From NCBI RefSeq assembly GCF_021869535.1, contig NW_026262734.1:92819285-92883284 (forward strand): a stretch of DNA of 64,000 bases, given 5' to 3'. Positions 34,291 to 45,860 of the stretch are shown piece after piece. The notes below the pieces were generated by a model, which did no database searches, had not been told where the DNA came from, and saw nothing but the letters and a program-made list of their open reading frames with translations. The stretch's first letter is position 1; each line of letters opens with the position of its first letter. This DNA comes from Mytilus californianus (lineage: Eukaryota; Mollusca; Bivalvia; Mytilida; Mytilidae). A program made the position numbers and the translations under genes.

Positions 34291-34422
34291 ATAACATGGC
34301 ATTTTTCATATCAGACCCCTTATCAGCCCTAGGTCATGATATCAGCCCGAGAGCCGACAGGCTCGAGGGATGATTTTGACCATGGGCTGATAAGGGGTCT
34401 GATATGAAAAATTGCATGTTAT
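34291..34422. mobile_element. Hairpin element with 39-bp inverted arms
   Basis: The left arm (34291-34329) and right arm (34384-34422) are inverse copies with a single visible mismatch: 'ataacatggcatttttcata...' against '...tatgaaaaattgcatgttat'. The loop (about 54 bases) contains a smaller inner hairpin, 'cgagagccgacaggctcg'. Non-coding; MITE-like or a hairpin repeat. Confidence 0.8.
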
Positions 34423-34674
34423 GTTCTTTTTATCATATACTTCGGCAGAAGACGTACAGAAAAAAACTATTTTTAAAACTTTTAAAAAATGCATTTGTTG
34501 TAATATTTGTTTTGCATTTTTTAATAATATATTTTTTTGATTCCTAATATTTTTTTCATCCAACTTTGTTATGTTTTACACAAAATACGTACCATTGAGG
34601 TGTATTTTCCGGAATTTGACGAATGACGTCGAATTGTCATGCGATAACGTTACAGAAAAGCATGCGCTTATAAC

Positions 34675-34749
34675 CGGAAGCAGTTGATATAAAACGGAAG
34701 CAGTTGATATAAAACGGAAGCAGTTGATATAAACCGGAAGCAGTTGATA
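34675..34749 (+). repeat. 20-bp tandem repeat, just under 4 copies
   Basis: The unit 'cggaagcagttgatataaaa' occurs at 34675, 34695, 34715 and 34735 with one or two changes in total. The regular period and high identity suggest a young microsatellite-like expansion. Confidence 0.9.
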
Positions 34750-35282
34750 ACAAAAGTCATATCACACGGCTAAAGCAATTCTTCAAATTTAATGAATAAA
34801 TATATGTACAAATAAGTTTTATCATGGGGTACAATTATACCATTTTTTTCTATAAGTATATGATAAAGTAAGATATCATGGACCTCGACATGACAAAACA
34901 TAAAACATCTCATAGGATAAATCCAAATGTTCAATTTTTATAAAAACAAAAGACCGACAAAAATAATGGAAACATATCAACCAACGATAAAAACTGAGAC
35001 ACAGGTTCCTGACTAAGGCGTTTACAAAATATGACGGGGTTTAAAATATTATCAAGAGCTAATCTATCTACTACAATAAAAGTATAACGCACAACAAAAA
35101 AACTTACTGTCAAAATCAGTTAAAAAGATATTGACTAATCAGATTGACACAAAAAACCAAAAAAAAATAATAAAAAAACAAATAATGACATCAAATACAC
35201 TTTATAAAGACAAAAGATACAAGCTAATACAATATAATTCACAGTTACTGAAAGCTTATGTACGTATTGACATGATATCACC
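34750..35282. other. Non-coding stretch
   Basis: No gene. The portion 34950-35110 has words of family 2 inverted ('atcaaccaacgataaaaact', 'aggttcctgactaaggc') and is probably a worn copy. Confidence 0.4.
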
Positions 35283-36960
35283 CCAGTCAAACTAGGTCAC
35301 GATCGCACTACGATTTCTGAAAGAAATGCAAATTTTGACGATCGTAGTGAGATCATTCAGATCGCAGTAAGGTCGTGGTACGGTCGTGCTGAGGTCTTCA
35401 TGATCGTGATGAGCTTGACAAACTTTGAACATGTTCAAAACATTCGTGCTGCGGTCGTGGTGAAATCAGATCGTAGTGAAATCAGGTTGTAGGAGACGCT
35501 TAGTGAGAGTGCAGTAAGGTCGTGGTAGATCGCAAACGTCACTGTACTATCGTAGCGAGAGCGTAGCGAAAGCGCGATTATAGTCGGAGAGACTGCGATA
35601 CTATCTAACAACGACGTTACTACGACCTCACCACGACCATCACGTTCTGACTGCGACTCAACCACGTTTCTACTACGACTATACCACTCTGATACTTCGC
35701 TGTTCAAGACCATGGTAAGATTCTAGCACGTTCATGCCGTCCTCATCCCGTTTTTCTTACGACTTGACTACGTTCATATTACGTCCATTTCGAGTTCAAG
35801 TCATTCCCAGCGTTATTGTCACATAAAATATGTAGAATATCTTGTTTGAAACATCAATTTCAATTGAACGATGGAAAAACAAGACCATTTACATGTATAA
35901 ATGCCTCTACAATCATTGACACAGATACAAAAAAATTAAAACGACCAGGCCATGATATTGCTATTGAGAGAGCAAAGAGGAAGAATAAGAAGAAATTTTA
36001 GACGGAGTAGGTCGTGTTGGATTTTTCCTTAGTTATCAACCGAAAAGAGACTCCTGTTTAGTCATCCCTACTATCGTTCACTAAAACATCGTCATTTGAT
36101 TTTGATGGACCAGCAATATGTTGTGATTCAGTTTGGATTGATCAGTCAAACATCTCAACTGGACCAGGTTTCATATCAGAGGACGTTCTCCCTATAACTC
36201 TACCCAATTCACCACGCCCACGATATTTGGTAGATTTTGGTGGCATGACTGTGTTGTTTCCGAGAAATCTACGTATTATACCGCAGTCCAAGTAGGCCAC
36301 GTTAGCACTACGATCTCTGAAAAAAACTGCAAATTTGGACGATCGTAGTGTGGTCGTGTAGATCGCAGTAAGGTTGTGGTACGGTTGTGGTGAGGTCTGC
36401 ATGATCGTGATGATCATGGCCAACTTTGAACATGTTCAAAACAATGTTGGTGCGGTCGTTCCGAAATCAGGTCGTAGTAAAAGCGTAAAGGTCGCTGTAC
36501 CATCGTAGCGAGAACGTAGCGAGAGCGCGATTCTAGTCGGAGATATTGCGCTACGATCTCACAGCGACGTTACTACGACCATCACGTTCTCTCTGCGACC
36601 CAACAACGCTTCTACTACCAATATACCACATTTATACGGCGCTGTTCAAGACCATATTACAATTCTAGCACACTCTTGCCGTCCTCATCACGCCCGTCTT
36701 ACGACCTGACTGCGTTCATACTACTACCATTTCGAGTTGTAGCCATGCTCATTATCATAGTTACATAAAATATATAAAAGCTCTCCAGGTTTTGTTTGTC
36801 TTTATGTAATTTGGACCTCATGTCCCTAATTTCCAAAAGCTCAACCATGCTTGACACATCTATCATTCCCGCTATTGTTTAATAAAATATTGTCATTTGA
36901 TTTTGATGGATCAGCAATACGTTGTGATCCGCCATGTTCTTAATTCATTTTAGGTCGCGG
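35283..36960 (-). repeat. RG-peptide repeat element, copies B1 and B2 in tandem
   Basis: Read on the minus strand, 36960-36290 is the tail of one copy (B1), 36290-36060 is the head of a second copy (B2), and 35820-35283 is its tail. The head of B2 starts at an ATG near 36244 with MPPKSTKYRGRG and stops within about 35 residues. It has lost most of the RG and S/E block that copy A keeps doubled. Both tails show the same GTCGTAGTG/CACGACC composition and the 16-bp palindrome TTTGAACATGTTCAAA (35424-35439, 36425-36440). The region 35840-36000 holds a K/R-rich open frame with no recognised domain. Confidence 0.65.
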
Positions 36961-39090
36961 TGAGCGTTATGCGATCGTGGTCAAGTGTTTCTGGGATATA
37001 ACGGACTGTCAGATTCATAAATGATCAGCAGTATATACAGTATATTTTGATGCATTAATAACAAATTAAGTACCGATAGAGACAATAACAAAACGAACTT
37101 ATAGCAGTGTTTGTGTTGGTCTCTTTTAGAGTTAGTTTATTCACGAGTCAATGATTTGACATTAATTGTATCTAGATTTACGGGCTTTAAAATTAACACT
37201 AAAATAACAATTAGGTTTAAAATTGCCAAACCTCCAAAACAAATCTTCTTATGAACGGAATAACGTAGTAAATGTTAAAAGTAATTTGTGATACTAAACA
37301 TCGCTGACCTACTAATTTACATTACAATGTAGACATAGATAACGTTATTTAAAACTAAAAACTATAAATACTCTAAGATGAGGCAAAAGGAAGATCACCG
37401 TATAAATATAAAAAAATACATTTACCTGATGTTTAAATTAGATTTATTAAAGTAAGTGCCCTTGGGTCATTTACAGCATGTAATTTGATACTTCTGACAA
37501 ACGCTTTTTATATTTTTTATCGACAAGTTACATTAAAAAATCTTTTAGTTTTTGTTGCAGCTACACTGTTGAACTGTTAAATTATTTTAGAAGTGGAAAT
37601 ATATATTTTTTAACATCTTATTAGTCTCAAGCAGTCATAAAATCGTCTGTTATGTCTCATGTTCTGCATGTAGGTGCTTTCTTTGTTCGTTGTGGGCGAT
37701 CTTTTGTCATCCAAACCTAACGGTTTACTTGTCATATGATTTTGCCTAGGTTATACTGAGTGAAATGAACAAACACACAATCACATCCGATCGGAAAGTA
37801 TACTTGAATTCGGTGCATCGTGTTAAGATAGTGTTCACGTTAAAGAACTCTAGAAGCATCAACTCCGTGATTGATTGAAAGATGTTTTTTTTTCAAGGCA
37901 AAATGTTTTCCTATCCAACAATTTTATAGGGGAAGTCACAATGTCCCTCTTTCAGCACATTTGAACTAGCAACCGTTCCATTGTATTTACTGCTAATTTG
38001 ACTGTACTCTGGGCATACATTTAACAATCAATAGTTTTTTCTGATTTAATTTTGGTAGATTTTTTTGGCTACTTTTAATATGCCAAAATTATAATAAATT
38101 TGTATATTTCTATACAAAATGTTTTATAACGAAATACTTGATGTACATGTACCCTCCTTACATTTCAATACATTTCAAACAGAATTTGAGATTCTCAATT
38201 GTTAACCTTTTATGGTTTTATTTTCTCTGTATGTCGGCTTTTCATCTGTTTTTCTTTCTCTTATGCTTTTGTCGGTCCATTTGCGACTCCCGTTTGTTTT
38301 ATAGTACTCTTAGTATCACTCTTAGTTTATGAGTTGTATCAGTTTTACAATGAAAACAGTAGGACGTTACTCGGTAAACCCTTTCAAATACTTAATTATT
38401 TACCTTCGCAGAACCCTAGAACGCTGCATATTCGAACAGTAAGTATGTTGTACAGTTTTGATACTAAAACATTTCAGTTATTTCAGTTGATATATATTTG
38501 CATCGATCAAATAGTGTTATGCTACACACAGAGGAAAATTGAGAGAATACCAAAACCAAGCAAACGTGTAGATGTATAGGAATACAAATAAGATGTTCAT
38601 CAGTGTTACTTCAGATCATATCCTAATACATGCAAATGATTCATAGTGAATTTCACAGTGATGAACTTCAGAATATTGGTATGTGTGGTTGTAAGAAAAC
38701 AAATATTTTCTATTCGAAATTTTATTGTTATTTATTCATCATTAGTTTCAAAAGACCCAATACACAATTTGTAACAACTACTGCCAACCCAAACACGATA
38801 ACACAGTTATTTGTTTTGATCGCAGACGCCAATGACATAGAAAAAGTAACAGCAATGTTTAAATATAAATGTTGTTCTTAAAAAGCAACCTGCACTGTCA
38901 ATAAACACGTACAATTCGATGTTTTAATGAATAAGGTATATCTTTTAAGCCAATCTCGAATTGCTTGATTAGGTGTTAACATTCCGAACTATGGATGAAA
39001 GTTAAATTGTATCCATACATGATATACGGTGATTATAGTCTGGGAGTGTAGGGGCTATGAAGAAGCAAACATTAGACTTTTTTTCATATT
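36961..39090. other. Non-coding stretch
   Basis: No gene or element that I can support. A 126-codon frame at 38199-38579 begins with a hydrophobic segment but has no family resemblance or splice context. Confidence 0.4.
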
Positions 39091-39335
39091 ACTTTTGACT
39101 CCGGATAATAAAATTTTTCGACAAGTTACATAATTTATGGACATCGTAGTACTCGCCTAAGTTAGCGCGACCAAAAGAAGTGAAAAAACAAACTATTATT
39201 TAATTTTTCCAAACATTGTACCGATTAAAAGCATTATTTTACTTTTTTTACGATGCCCTTGCTTGACCAAGTACCAGGATGTCTACTCAAAGTTAAAGTA
39301 AGCTGTCAAGAATTTCATAATCCGGAGTCAAAAGT
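39091..39335. mobile_element. MITE-like element with inverted ends
   Basis: The left end starts 'acttttgactccggataata' and the right end is its inverse, ending 'tccggagtcaaaagt'. Matching extends about 35-40 bases with a few changes. The 245-bp element is non-coding with AT-rich sequence between the arms. Confidence 0.7.
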
Positions 39336-40756
39336 TTATTATCGTTTACGAGAATTATATTTCCGATGGAATCAGAATAGTACATGATAATATAATGAAC
39401 TCACCAAAATATTAGGTCTTAACCACAATTGGGAGTCACACATTACAAGGTCTTAATAATACACAAATAAACAAACACGCACGCGTATTGACCCTTTGTG
39501 ATATTAATTAATAGAACACCGGAGCATCATCAAAACATAGACACGATTGTCACTAGAAAGATACAAAAATGGAGTTAAGAACAATTTGTTATTCCTGTCA
39601 ACGAAAAAACTTACCATAATTAAGTGCGTTACAACAATTTACCAGTATGTTCAGCTATGTTTTACCTGACCTCTATAAATGTATTATGCAACCAGAAAGA
39701 ATAAACAACACAGACATTTCAAATAACCTAGGGTCATTTCAGTTCCCCAAGAAGACTGATGACTTTTTTCCCCAAACATATGTAAAATCCGGTAATAAGT
39801 CATATTGGGTGATAAATACATACACATATTATATATAAAAAAAAACGTCGTTGGGTCTATTAACCTCAGTCACTGATGACAAAGTACAGCCATAAAAGTA
39901 TGAACAAAAATTCACTTCAACTCCAACCGTTTAACTAAACAAATACGCATTGTAAATTTATCAGATTTATATAAGCCTGTTTAAACACTTTTTTGTTACG
40001 CGACTTAACCAGGCGTTCAAATAACATGAGATAATTTTTAATTTCGAACACACAAAAAGAGAAATAAAAAATCGAAGACAAAGGTAACCTGAATCATAAG
40101 ATATAATATATCGACCATATACAGGTATGTAAACATGTATAGGTAAATTCTTTAAATTCATTTAAATTTAGCGAATAGGTATTTGTCATTAGGTTCATAG
40201 TACACGTGATAAATGTGTAAAATAACAGGAAATGACGTCCATGTTTTCTGAAACATTATAAGGTATACCAATATTCGTAGGAAACCAGGATTTTAATTAA
40301 ATCAACTGTTAGCTGCATACTGTTATGGATACCAAGTGATGTTTATATATTTGGTTCATGTGAGTAACACTTAATATTAATGATTTGTTTTGTTTTGTGT
40401 TTCGACATTGTATAGACATTTTTACATGGGCACTGTGGACAATTTATGACAGTATTTTTGAAATAAAAAATCTGGTTATTGTTATGGGTTGTTCTGCCGG
40501 CGGGTAGTCCTTCGTCCCCAGTTGTTTACGTGCAATAACTTATTAACGATTCAACCGATTCTTTTTTAATTTTGAAATATTGTTATCGATGACAAAACGA
40601 AGTTCTCGATTCATACTAACAATTTCATTTATTCTGTTGACCGGTTCTGGTAATTGATTCTTCTTCTTCTTTCTATACAGAGTCGAACTCTTCTTGAGTG
40701 TAAATTGACTCTTGTTCGTATAATCACGGGGCCTTTCCTCCTCCGTTATCAAAACC
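39336..40756. other. Non-coding stretch
   Basis: No gene, RNA or repeat that I recognise. Only short frames of ordinary AT-rich composition. Confidence 0.4.
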
Positions 40757-41710
40757 AGCAGTAGCTATTTACAAATTAAAACTATACACATCTGGGATCT
40801 TCGGAGTTCTAGATGTGAGAAGCTCCTCTCAAGGCCTCTGGCAGGATGGTTAGGCTAGTCTTGAACTCTTCTAGTGTAGCTGATATTTTGGTTTTTTCCT
40901 GTAAAGTGTTCCATTCCCTGTTTGACCTTGGGAAGAAGGAGTATCTGTACTCGTGTTGGTGTATGCGATGACCTCCTCTTGTCCGTGAATCTCCAGGTTT
41001 GTAGTAATTTGATGGGTCAACGTCTATTTATCTTGTAGGCCATAGTGAGGCGGTCTTTGCAGCGGTGATCTTTAAGGGACTCCCATCTAAGTCTCCTCCC
41101 TAATGATCTAACACAACCTGAGGATACGTCTTGATATTCGTTGAACACGAGAACCTAGCTGCTCTCCTCTGCACTTGTTCTAGATCCTTTTCAGGATTGT
41201 GTTGGTATGCGTCATATACAGAGGAAGCACGTTCAAGTGTTGGTCTTACCAAGGTGATATAAGCATTGGTTTTGACTTCGGGTTGACACCGCCATAGGTT
41301 CCTTCTCAGGAAACCTAGTGTCCATCTTGCTTTACCTACCGTCTGGGTAATAAGTGTCTTCCACTGTAGGTCGTGATTGATGTTGACTCTTAAGTATTTC
41401 CAATGCTCAGCTACATCTAAGGTGTGTCCATGAAGTTGGTAGTTCCTTATCAGTGTATTTTTTTTTGTTTGTAATCTGTATAACGATGTACGTCTTTTGG
41501 GATTAAAATTCATCTGCCATCGTGACTCCCATTTTTTGAGTTTGTTTAGGTCGTCTTGTAACGTCTTTTTTGTTCTTCATCTTTCTGTAAACTAGACAGG
41601 CGTCTGCAAATAACCTTGCCTCAGAAGCTGTAGATTGTTAGATGTCGTTTATATAAGCCAGGAATAAGGGTGGTTCAATGACTCCCATGTGGCACCCATG
41701 AGATGACGTC
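40757..41710 (-). pseudogene. 3' end of a LINE (non-LTR reverse transcriptase), decayed
   Basis: On the minus strand the remnant runs from about 41700, with a 'GVPHGS'-like motif and then 'FADA' where active enzymes have FADD (readable only by switching frames). A clean 137-codon stretch (41513-41100) follows with the thumb region: 'HWKYLRVNI', 'LGFLRRNL', 'TLVRPTLERASSVYD' and 'VQRRAARF'. The typical C-terminal 'RLTMAYKI' and 'SFFPRSNREWNTL' are visible in shifted frames down to a stop near 40809. This is the usual 5'-truncated LINE insertion, of the jockey/CR1-like group. Frame breaks and the damaged catalytic motif show it is dead. Confidence 0.85.
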
Positions 41711-42319
41711 TGGGGTCGGATTTATTTGATTTATGATTGATTGAAAAATGGCATTTCAAGTCGTGTACGTGAAATAACTTGAGACAAATTCTATAAATGT
41801 TTTTAAACTGTAATAATTACTTAATCATGTTAATATATGTTGTTAATGATGACAAATTAAAAAGGAAGTAAAGTTCAAAATTGACGATTTTCAACCTTTT
41901 TATTAAGTATTTATGCTCCTTACTAATATGATAATGACATTTTAAGTAATTTCTTGCAATTAGTTTAGAACTTATGTGCTAAAACTTTTCAAACATTAAT
42001 ATGTTGTTACAAATAACAAAATATTTACCCATAGCCGCTCATGAATTGTGGACCTTGATTGATTAAAAACATTTTATAACTTGTTTCCGAGCAAAAGAGT
42101 CTTATATGGCAATTTGTCTTTAATGATATCGTGTTACGTCATTTGGTGTTCAAGAACATATTGGCTTAAGCTATAGTAGGAGGGTTGAGATCTCACAAAA
42201 CCTGATAACCCTGCCACATTTTTGTGCCTATCCTAAGTCAAGAATATCTGTTCTCTATTAGTCTTTTATGTTTTTTTTAATTTTTGTTCATTCATATGTT
42301 CTGTAGTTTATTTTTCGAT
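41711..42319. other. Non-coding stretch
   Basis: AT-rich, no gene. The last 150 bases (42170-42270) contain worn family-2 words ('gggttgagatctcacaaaac', 'cctatcctaagtcaagaat'). Confidence 0.4.
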
Positions 42320-42490
42320 GTATTCGCTTAACTAGTATACATGATTGTTTATGGGGCGGCTGAAGCTCGCCTCCGGATGCGGGGTTTTCTCACTGTGATG
42401 AAGACTCATTGATGGCCTTGAGCTGTTTTCTGTTCTTTGGTCGGGTTTTTGTTTCTTTGACACATTCAACGTTTCTTATTCTCACTTTCA
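42320..42490 (+). repeat. Dispersed repeat, copy 2 (related to 3670-3935)
   Basis: Same order of words as the left copy: 'aactagtatacatgattg', 'ggggcggctgaagctcgcct', 'gatgaagactcattgatgg', 'ttggtcgggtttttgt'. Confidence 0.55.
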
Positions 42491-43872
42491 TCTTGTGGTA
42501 TTTAACCCAACATTGTTTAGAGAACTGTAAGTAGCTAATTAGCTTGTTACTTTGATGCCTACGTCTGTACAATTACTAATGTTATAAGTGGTAACTCATT
42601 ATGTAATGATTGAGTTTTGATTAATCGTAGCAATGATTTCAAAAGGTTTTGAACATTTGCACATACTCGTTAAAATTGATTTCAACAGGAATGTGTAGGG
42701 ATTTAAAATATAATCATTTCATTGATTTTGGTAATTCTGATAGAAAACTTGTGTAAGATTACCTACAAACATTTTGTGATATGTATATTCATCAAGTGGT
42801 GTCAATCAGATGTAGATTCTGCACATTCTTGTCCTGTTAAATCAAATTTATTATTTTTTTTTTTTTCGCTTTAAACTACTATTCAATTGATAATTTACAA
42901 GATTAAATATATCGTCGAATAAAAAAAGATTTTTGTATACACAAATTGAAATCGTAGATATACTTTTCTTGCTTTGGATGAAAAATCTAGTCTGTGAAGA
43001 ACCACACAAATTCCGAAATCATATACACATGATACAGTTAGGATGAAGTCATCAAAATGCTGGCAGTTTTGATTAATAAATATCTGTTGAGTTTGGTTCT
43101 AACCGTACACTTCTACCAGCCGACTTGTTTTTGGTACTCATATACACCCATCAGTGTTCAAACACCAACTTCTCAAAGACAAAAAGAAAAACAAAACATC
43201 TAACAAAGCTCTTTAATTTAACTTTAAGGTAGCTGGGATGTCTTCCTCTGTCTTGGAGTTTGAAATAGCAGATAACAATTGCTCTAGATCTTTAATGAAA
43301 TGTGCAAATTTCAAGATGTGTATGTGATTCATTTGTAAGACTTTTCATATATATATAGAAAATTGTGTGTTTATCATGTTTACCGACTGTATTTTCACCA
43401 AAAAAAAAAACAGATTTTTTTGTTTAAATAATTTTTCTTCAACTCTGCCACACAAGGGGAGATAAAGTAACTTTTACAATAGAATGTGTCGTGAATTTAC
43501 CTATTTTGTATGTAGCAAGAAAACGTGTCCGGTTATCCCATTTTTTTTCTTTTTCCTATCTGAAAGCATATTATAAGAGCTATCTCCTCATATCTTATCT
43601 CAAATTTCTATAGTGTAGTTTTTTTTTGTAGCATGAAAAAAGCCCGGTGATCCCTACTTTTTATTATTTTTTGGAACAAAAGCATGATATAAACTTCTTT
43701 TTGACGAATTATCAAAAAATTCTATGGATTTTAATTTACACCCTCATCTGCCTCAAGATATTTCGATAATGTCCTGTCAATTAGTAACCAACATTTTAGT
43801 CTGGGCTTACATTTCAAATATCCCAGTAAACATGAGATAAAGGATATTTATCATACCGAAACTATAATATAT
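42491..43872. other. Non-coding stretch
   Basis: No gene or named repeat. Contains an A/T homopolymer near 42852-42866. Confidence 0.4.
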
Positions 43873-44080
43873 ATAAATAAGACGATGTGGTATGGATGCT
43901 AATGAGACAACTATCTTAGCAAGTCACAATGTGTAAAAAGTAAACAATTATAATTCAAAGTACGACCTTCAACAGGGAGCCTTGGTTCACACTGAACAAC
44001 AAGCTATAAAGGGCCCCAAAACGTCTAGTGTAAAACAAATCAAACATCAAAACCAACGGTCTTATATATATAAAAAAAAC
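43873..44080 (+). repeat. Short dispersed repeat family 1, truncated copy
   Basis: Starts 'ataagacgatgtggtatgga' and runs through 'cttcaacagggagccttgg' to 'ccaacggtctta'. It ends where the reverse-transcriptase fragment begins. Confidence 0.7.
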
Positions 44081-44084
44081 TGAA

Positions 44085-45240
44085 ATGTATGTTTCATACC
44101 TTGATCTTTTCCTCGATATTGACACAGATATAAGACTTCAAACTTCTAGAATTTATGACAAAAGTGATGATTTCAACTTTCCAATTGTCAATTGCCAAGT
44201 TTTTCAGCAGTTACATACCATCTATCTCATCGCACGGCGTTTACACGTTTTGAATCGTACGTTGCACTCGTGCATGTTCACACTTTATGGACCAAATTAG
44301 CAGAAATATACACACAATTTTTTTCAAGTTATTATGACGAACACTAAAATCAACAACACGTATGTTTTACCGTCACCATCACAAGTTTGTTGACTGAATG
44401 ATTTGTCTATCATATCTCAACTCACTGGCGACATGTATTTGCTGATTAGATCTTTAGATATCAGAAAATCGTATTTTTTTACCGATTGTGTCTTATTCTC
44501 GATTTCGACATTTAATATATTGTGGATTCGCATGGCGGCTGATGCAAGCAAAATCGGAGACACGTAGTCTGTTGACGCACTAGGTCTGTCTCCATTTGTA
44601 GTTCATGCGATTACATACGATTATATCTGTTAATTTGCATTGTCTTTCTAATCGATTTGAGAGATATGAACATAGTTAGAATACTATAATGTAAGCTTGT
44701 CTTTCATTTTTGCTAATATGCTTAGTCTATATGCCTTTTAGTGTTTCTTTGTTACAACGACGTGGCTCTGTACTTATACATCCCGTCATTGTTCTATGAT
44801 AGTTTGTGTATTTTTATCTTTCACTTTTGCTTATTTAAAAAAATATTTGTGTTACATATGACGTGACTCTGTACTTATACATCCGGTCATCGTGCTATTG
44901 TGCCATGGTAACAGTGTGTTAATGAATTTTTTTGTTTTATAGTGATTACGATAATAACAAAATGTTGACTGCTGTACCCCTATTTTTGACAATTATACCT
45001 ATCATGTCTGTTGGTTTTGTTCACACTTCGTTTTCAATATAATGGAATTTTATGCGACTGTCTTACAAGTGAGAGGTTAAGCTAGCTATAAAACCAGGTT
45101 TTATCTACCATTTTTTACATAAGAAAATGTATGTACCAAGTCAGGAATATGACAGTTGTTATCCATTTGATTTTGCCATTTGATAAGGGACTTTCCTTTT
45201 TGAATTTTCCTCGGAGTTCAGTATGTTTGTGATTTTTTTT
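44085..45240 (+). pseudogene. C-terminal fragment and 3' tail of a Penelope-like RT element
   Basis: The open start, 'SYLDLFLDIDTDIRL' and 'IYDKSDDFNFPIVN', matches the region after the catalytic box in the same reverse-transcriptase group as 26085-27905. It then shifts frame ('LIARRLHVLNR'), and 'FYRHHHKFVD' follows near 44370. The non-coding tail (45000-45240) with 'gctagctataaaaccagg', 'gtcaggaatatgacagttgt' and 'cctcggagttcagta' is repeated at 49000-49350. It is probably the element's 3' end. Inactive. Confidence 0.65.
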
Positions 45241-45354
45241 TTGTTATTATACTCGCATTAATAATCAGATATTAATAGGTGTATCCGTACGTTGTGTGTT
45301 ATTTTTTTTTTCTTTCTGTAAGTTGTTTTGTGTGCCTCGTGCCGATCTGAACTC

Positions 45355-45600
45355 TATCAAACATGTTTAACCCCGCCACACTTTGTATTTGCCTGTTCCA
45401 AGTCAGGAGCAGGTAATTCAGTCGTTGTCCTAAAATTAATGCTGTAATATTGGTTTTTGTTTATTGTTTTAGTATTCATCAGACCGTTGGTTTTCTTGTT
45501 TGATTTGTTTGACATTTTGTCAAGCTTGTTTCAGCTTTATATAAGTTATGAGTTTTGTTCATTGTTGAATAGCATACGATGACCTGAATTCATATTTCTT
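45355..45600 (+). repeat. Diverged family 2 fragment
   Basis: 'aaccccgccacactttgta', 'tccaagtcaggagcaggtaa' and 'gttttgttcattgttgaata' follow the order of the 3' half of family 2. Confidence 0.5.
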
Positions 45601-45629
45601 CGAGGCAAAACCTCTATGTCAATAGATAA

Positions 45630-45860
45630 AAGACGATGTGGTATGAGTGTCAATAAAACAACTCTTCATCCAAGTCATAATTAGTAAAAGAAAAACCATT
45701 ATAGGTCAAAGTACGGTCTACAACATGGAGTCTTGGCTTACATCGAACATCAAGCTATTAAGGGCCCTAAAATGACTAATGTAAAACCATTCAAACGGGA
45801 AAACCAAGTGTCTAATCTATATTATTATCGAAAAACAATATTGTAACATCACATCATAAT
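45630..45860 (+). repeat. Short dispersed repeat family 1 copy
   Basis: 'agacgatgtggtatgagtgt', 'cttcatccaagtcataatt', 'caaagtacggtctacaacat' and 'gggaaaaccaagtg' are collinear with the other copies. Confidence 0.7.

Noticed and set aside
34675-34749. Possible CRISPR-like repeat
   Set aside because: Units are directly adjacent without spacers, and the genome is eukaryotic.
37018-37085. Possible repeat shared with 57555-57620 ('gcagtatata', 'ttttgatgcat')
   Set aside because: Similarity by eye is short and AT-rich; not strong enough to claim a family without alignment.
38199-38579. 126-codon plus-strand open frame starting with hydrophobic residues
   Set aside because: It could pass for a membrane protein, but there is no recognised family, and T-rich DNA yields hydrophobic frames by chance.
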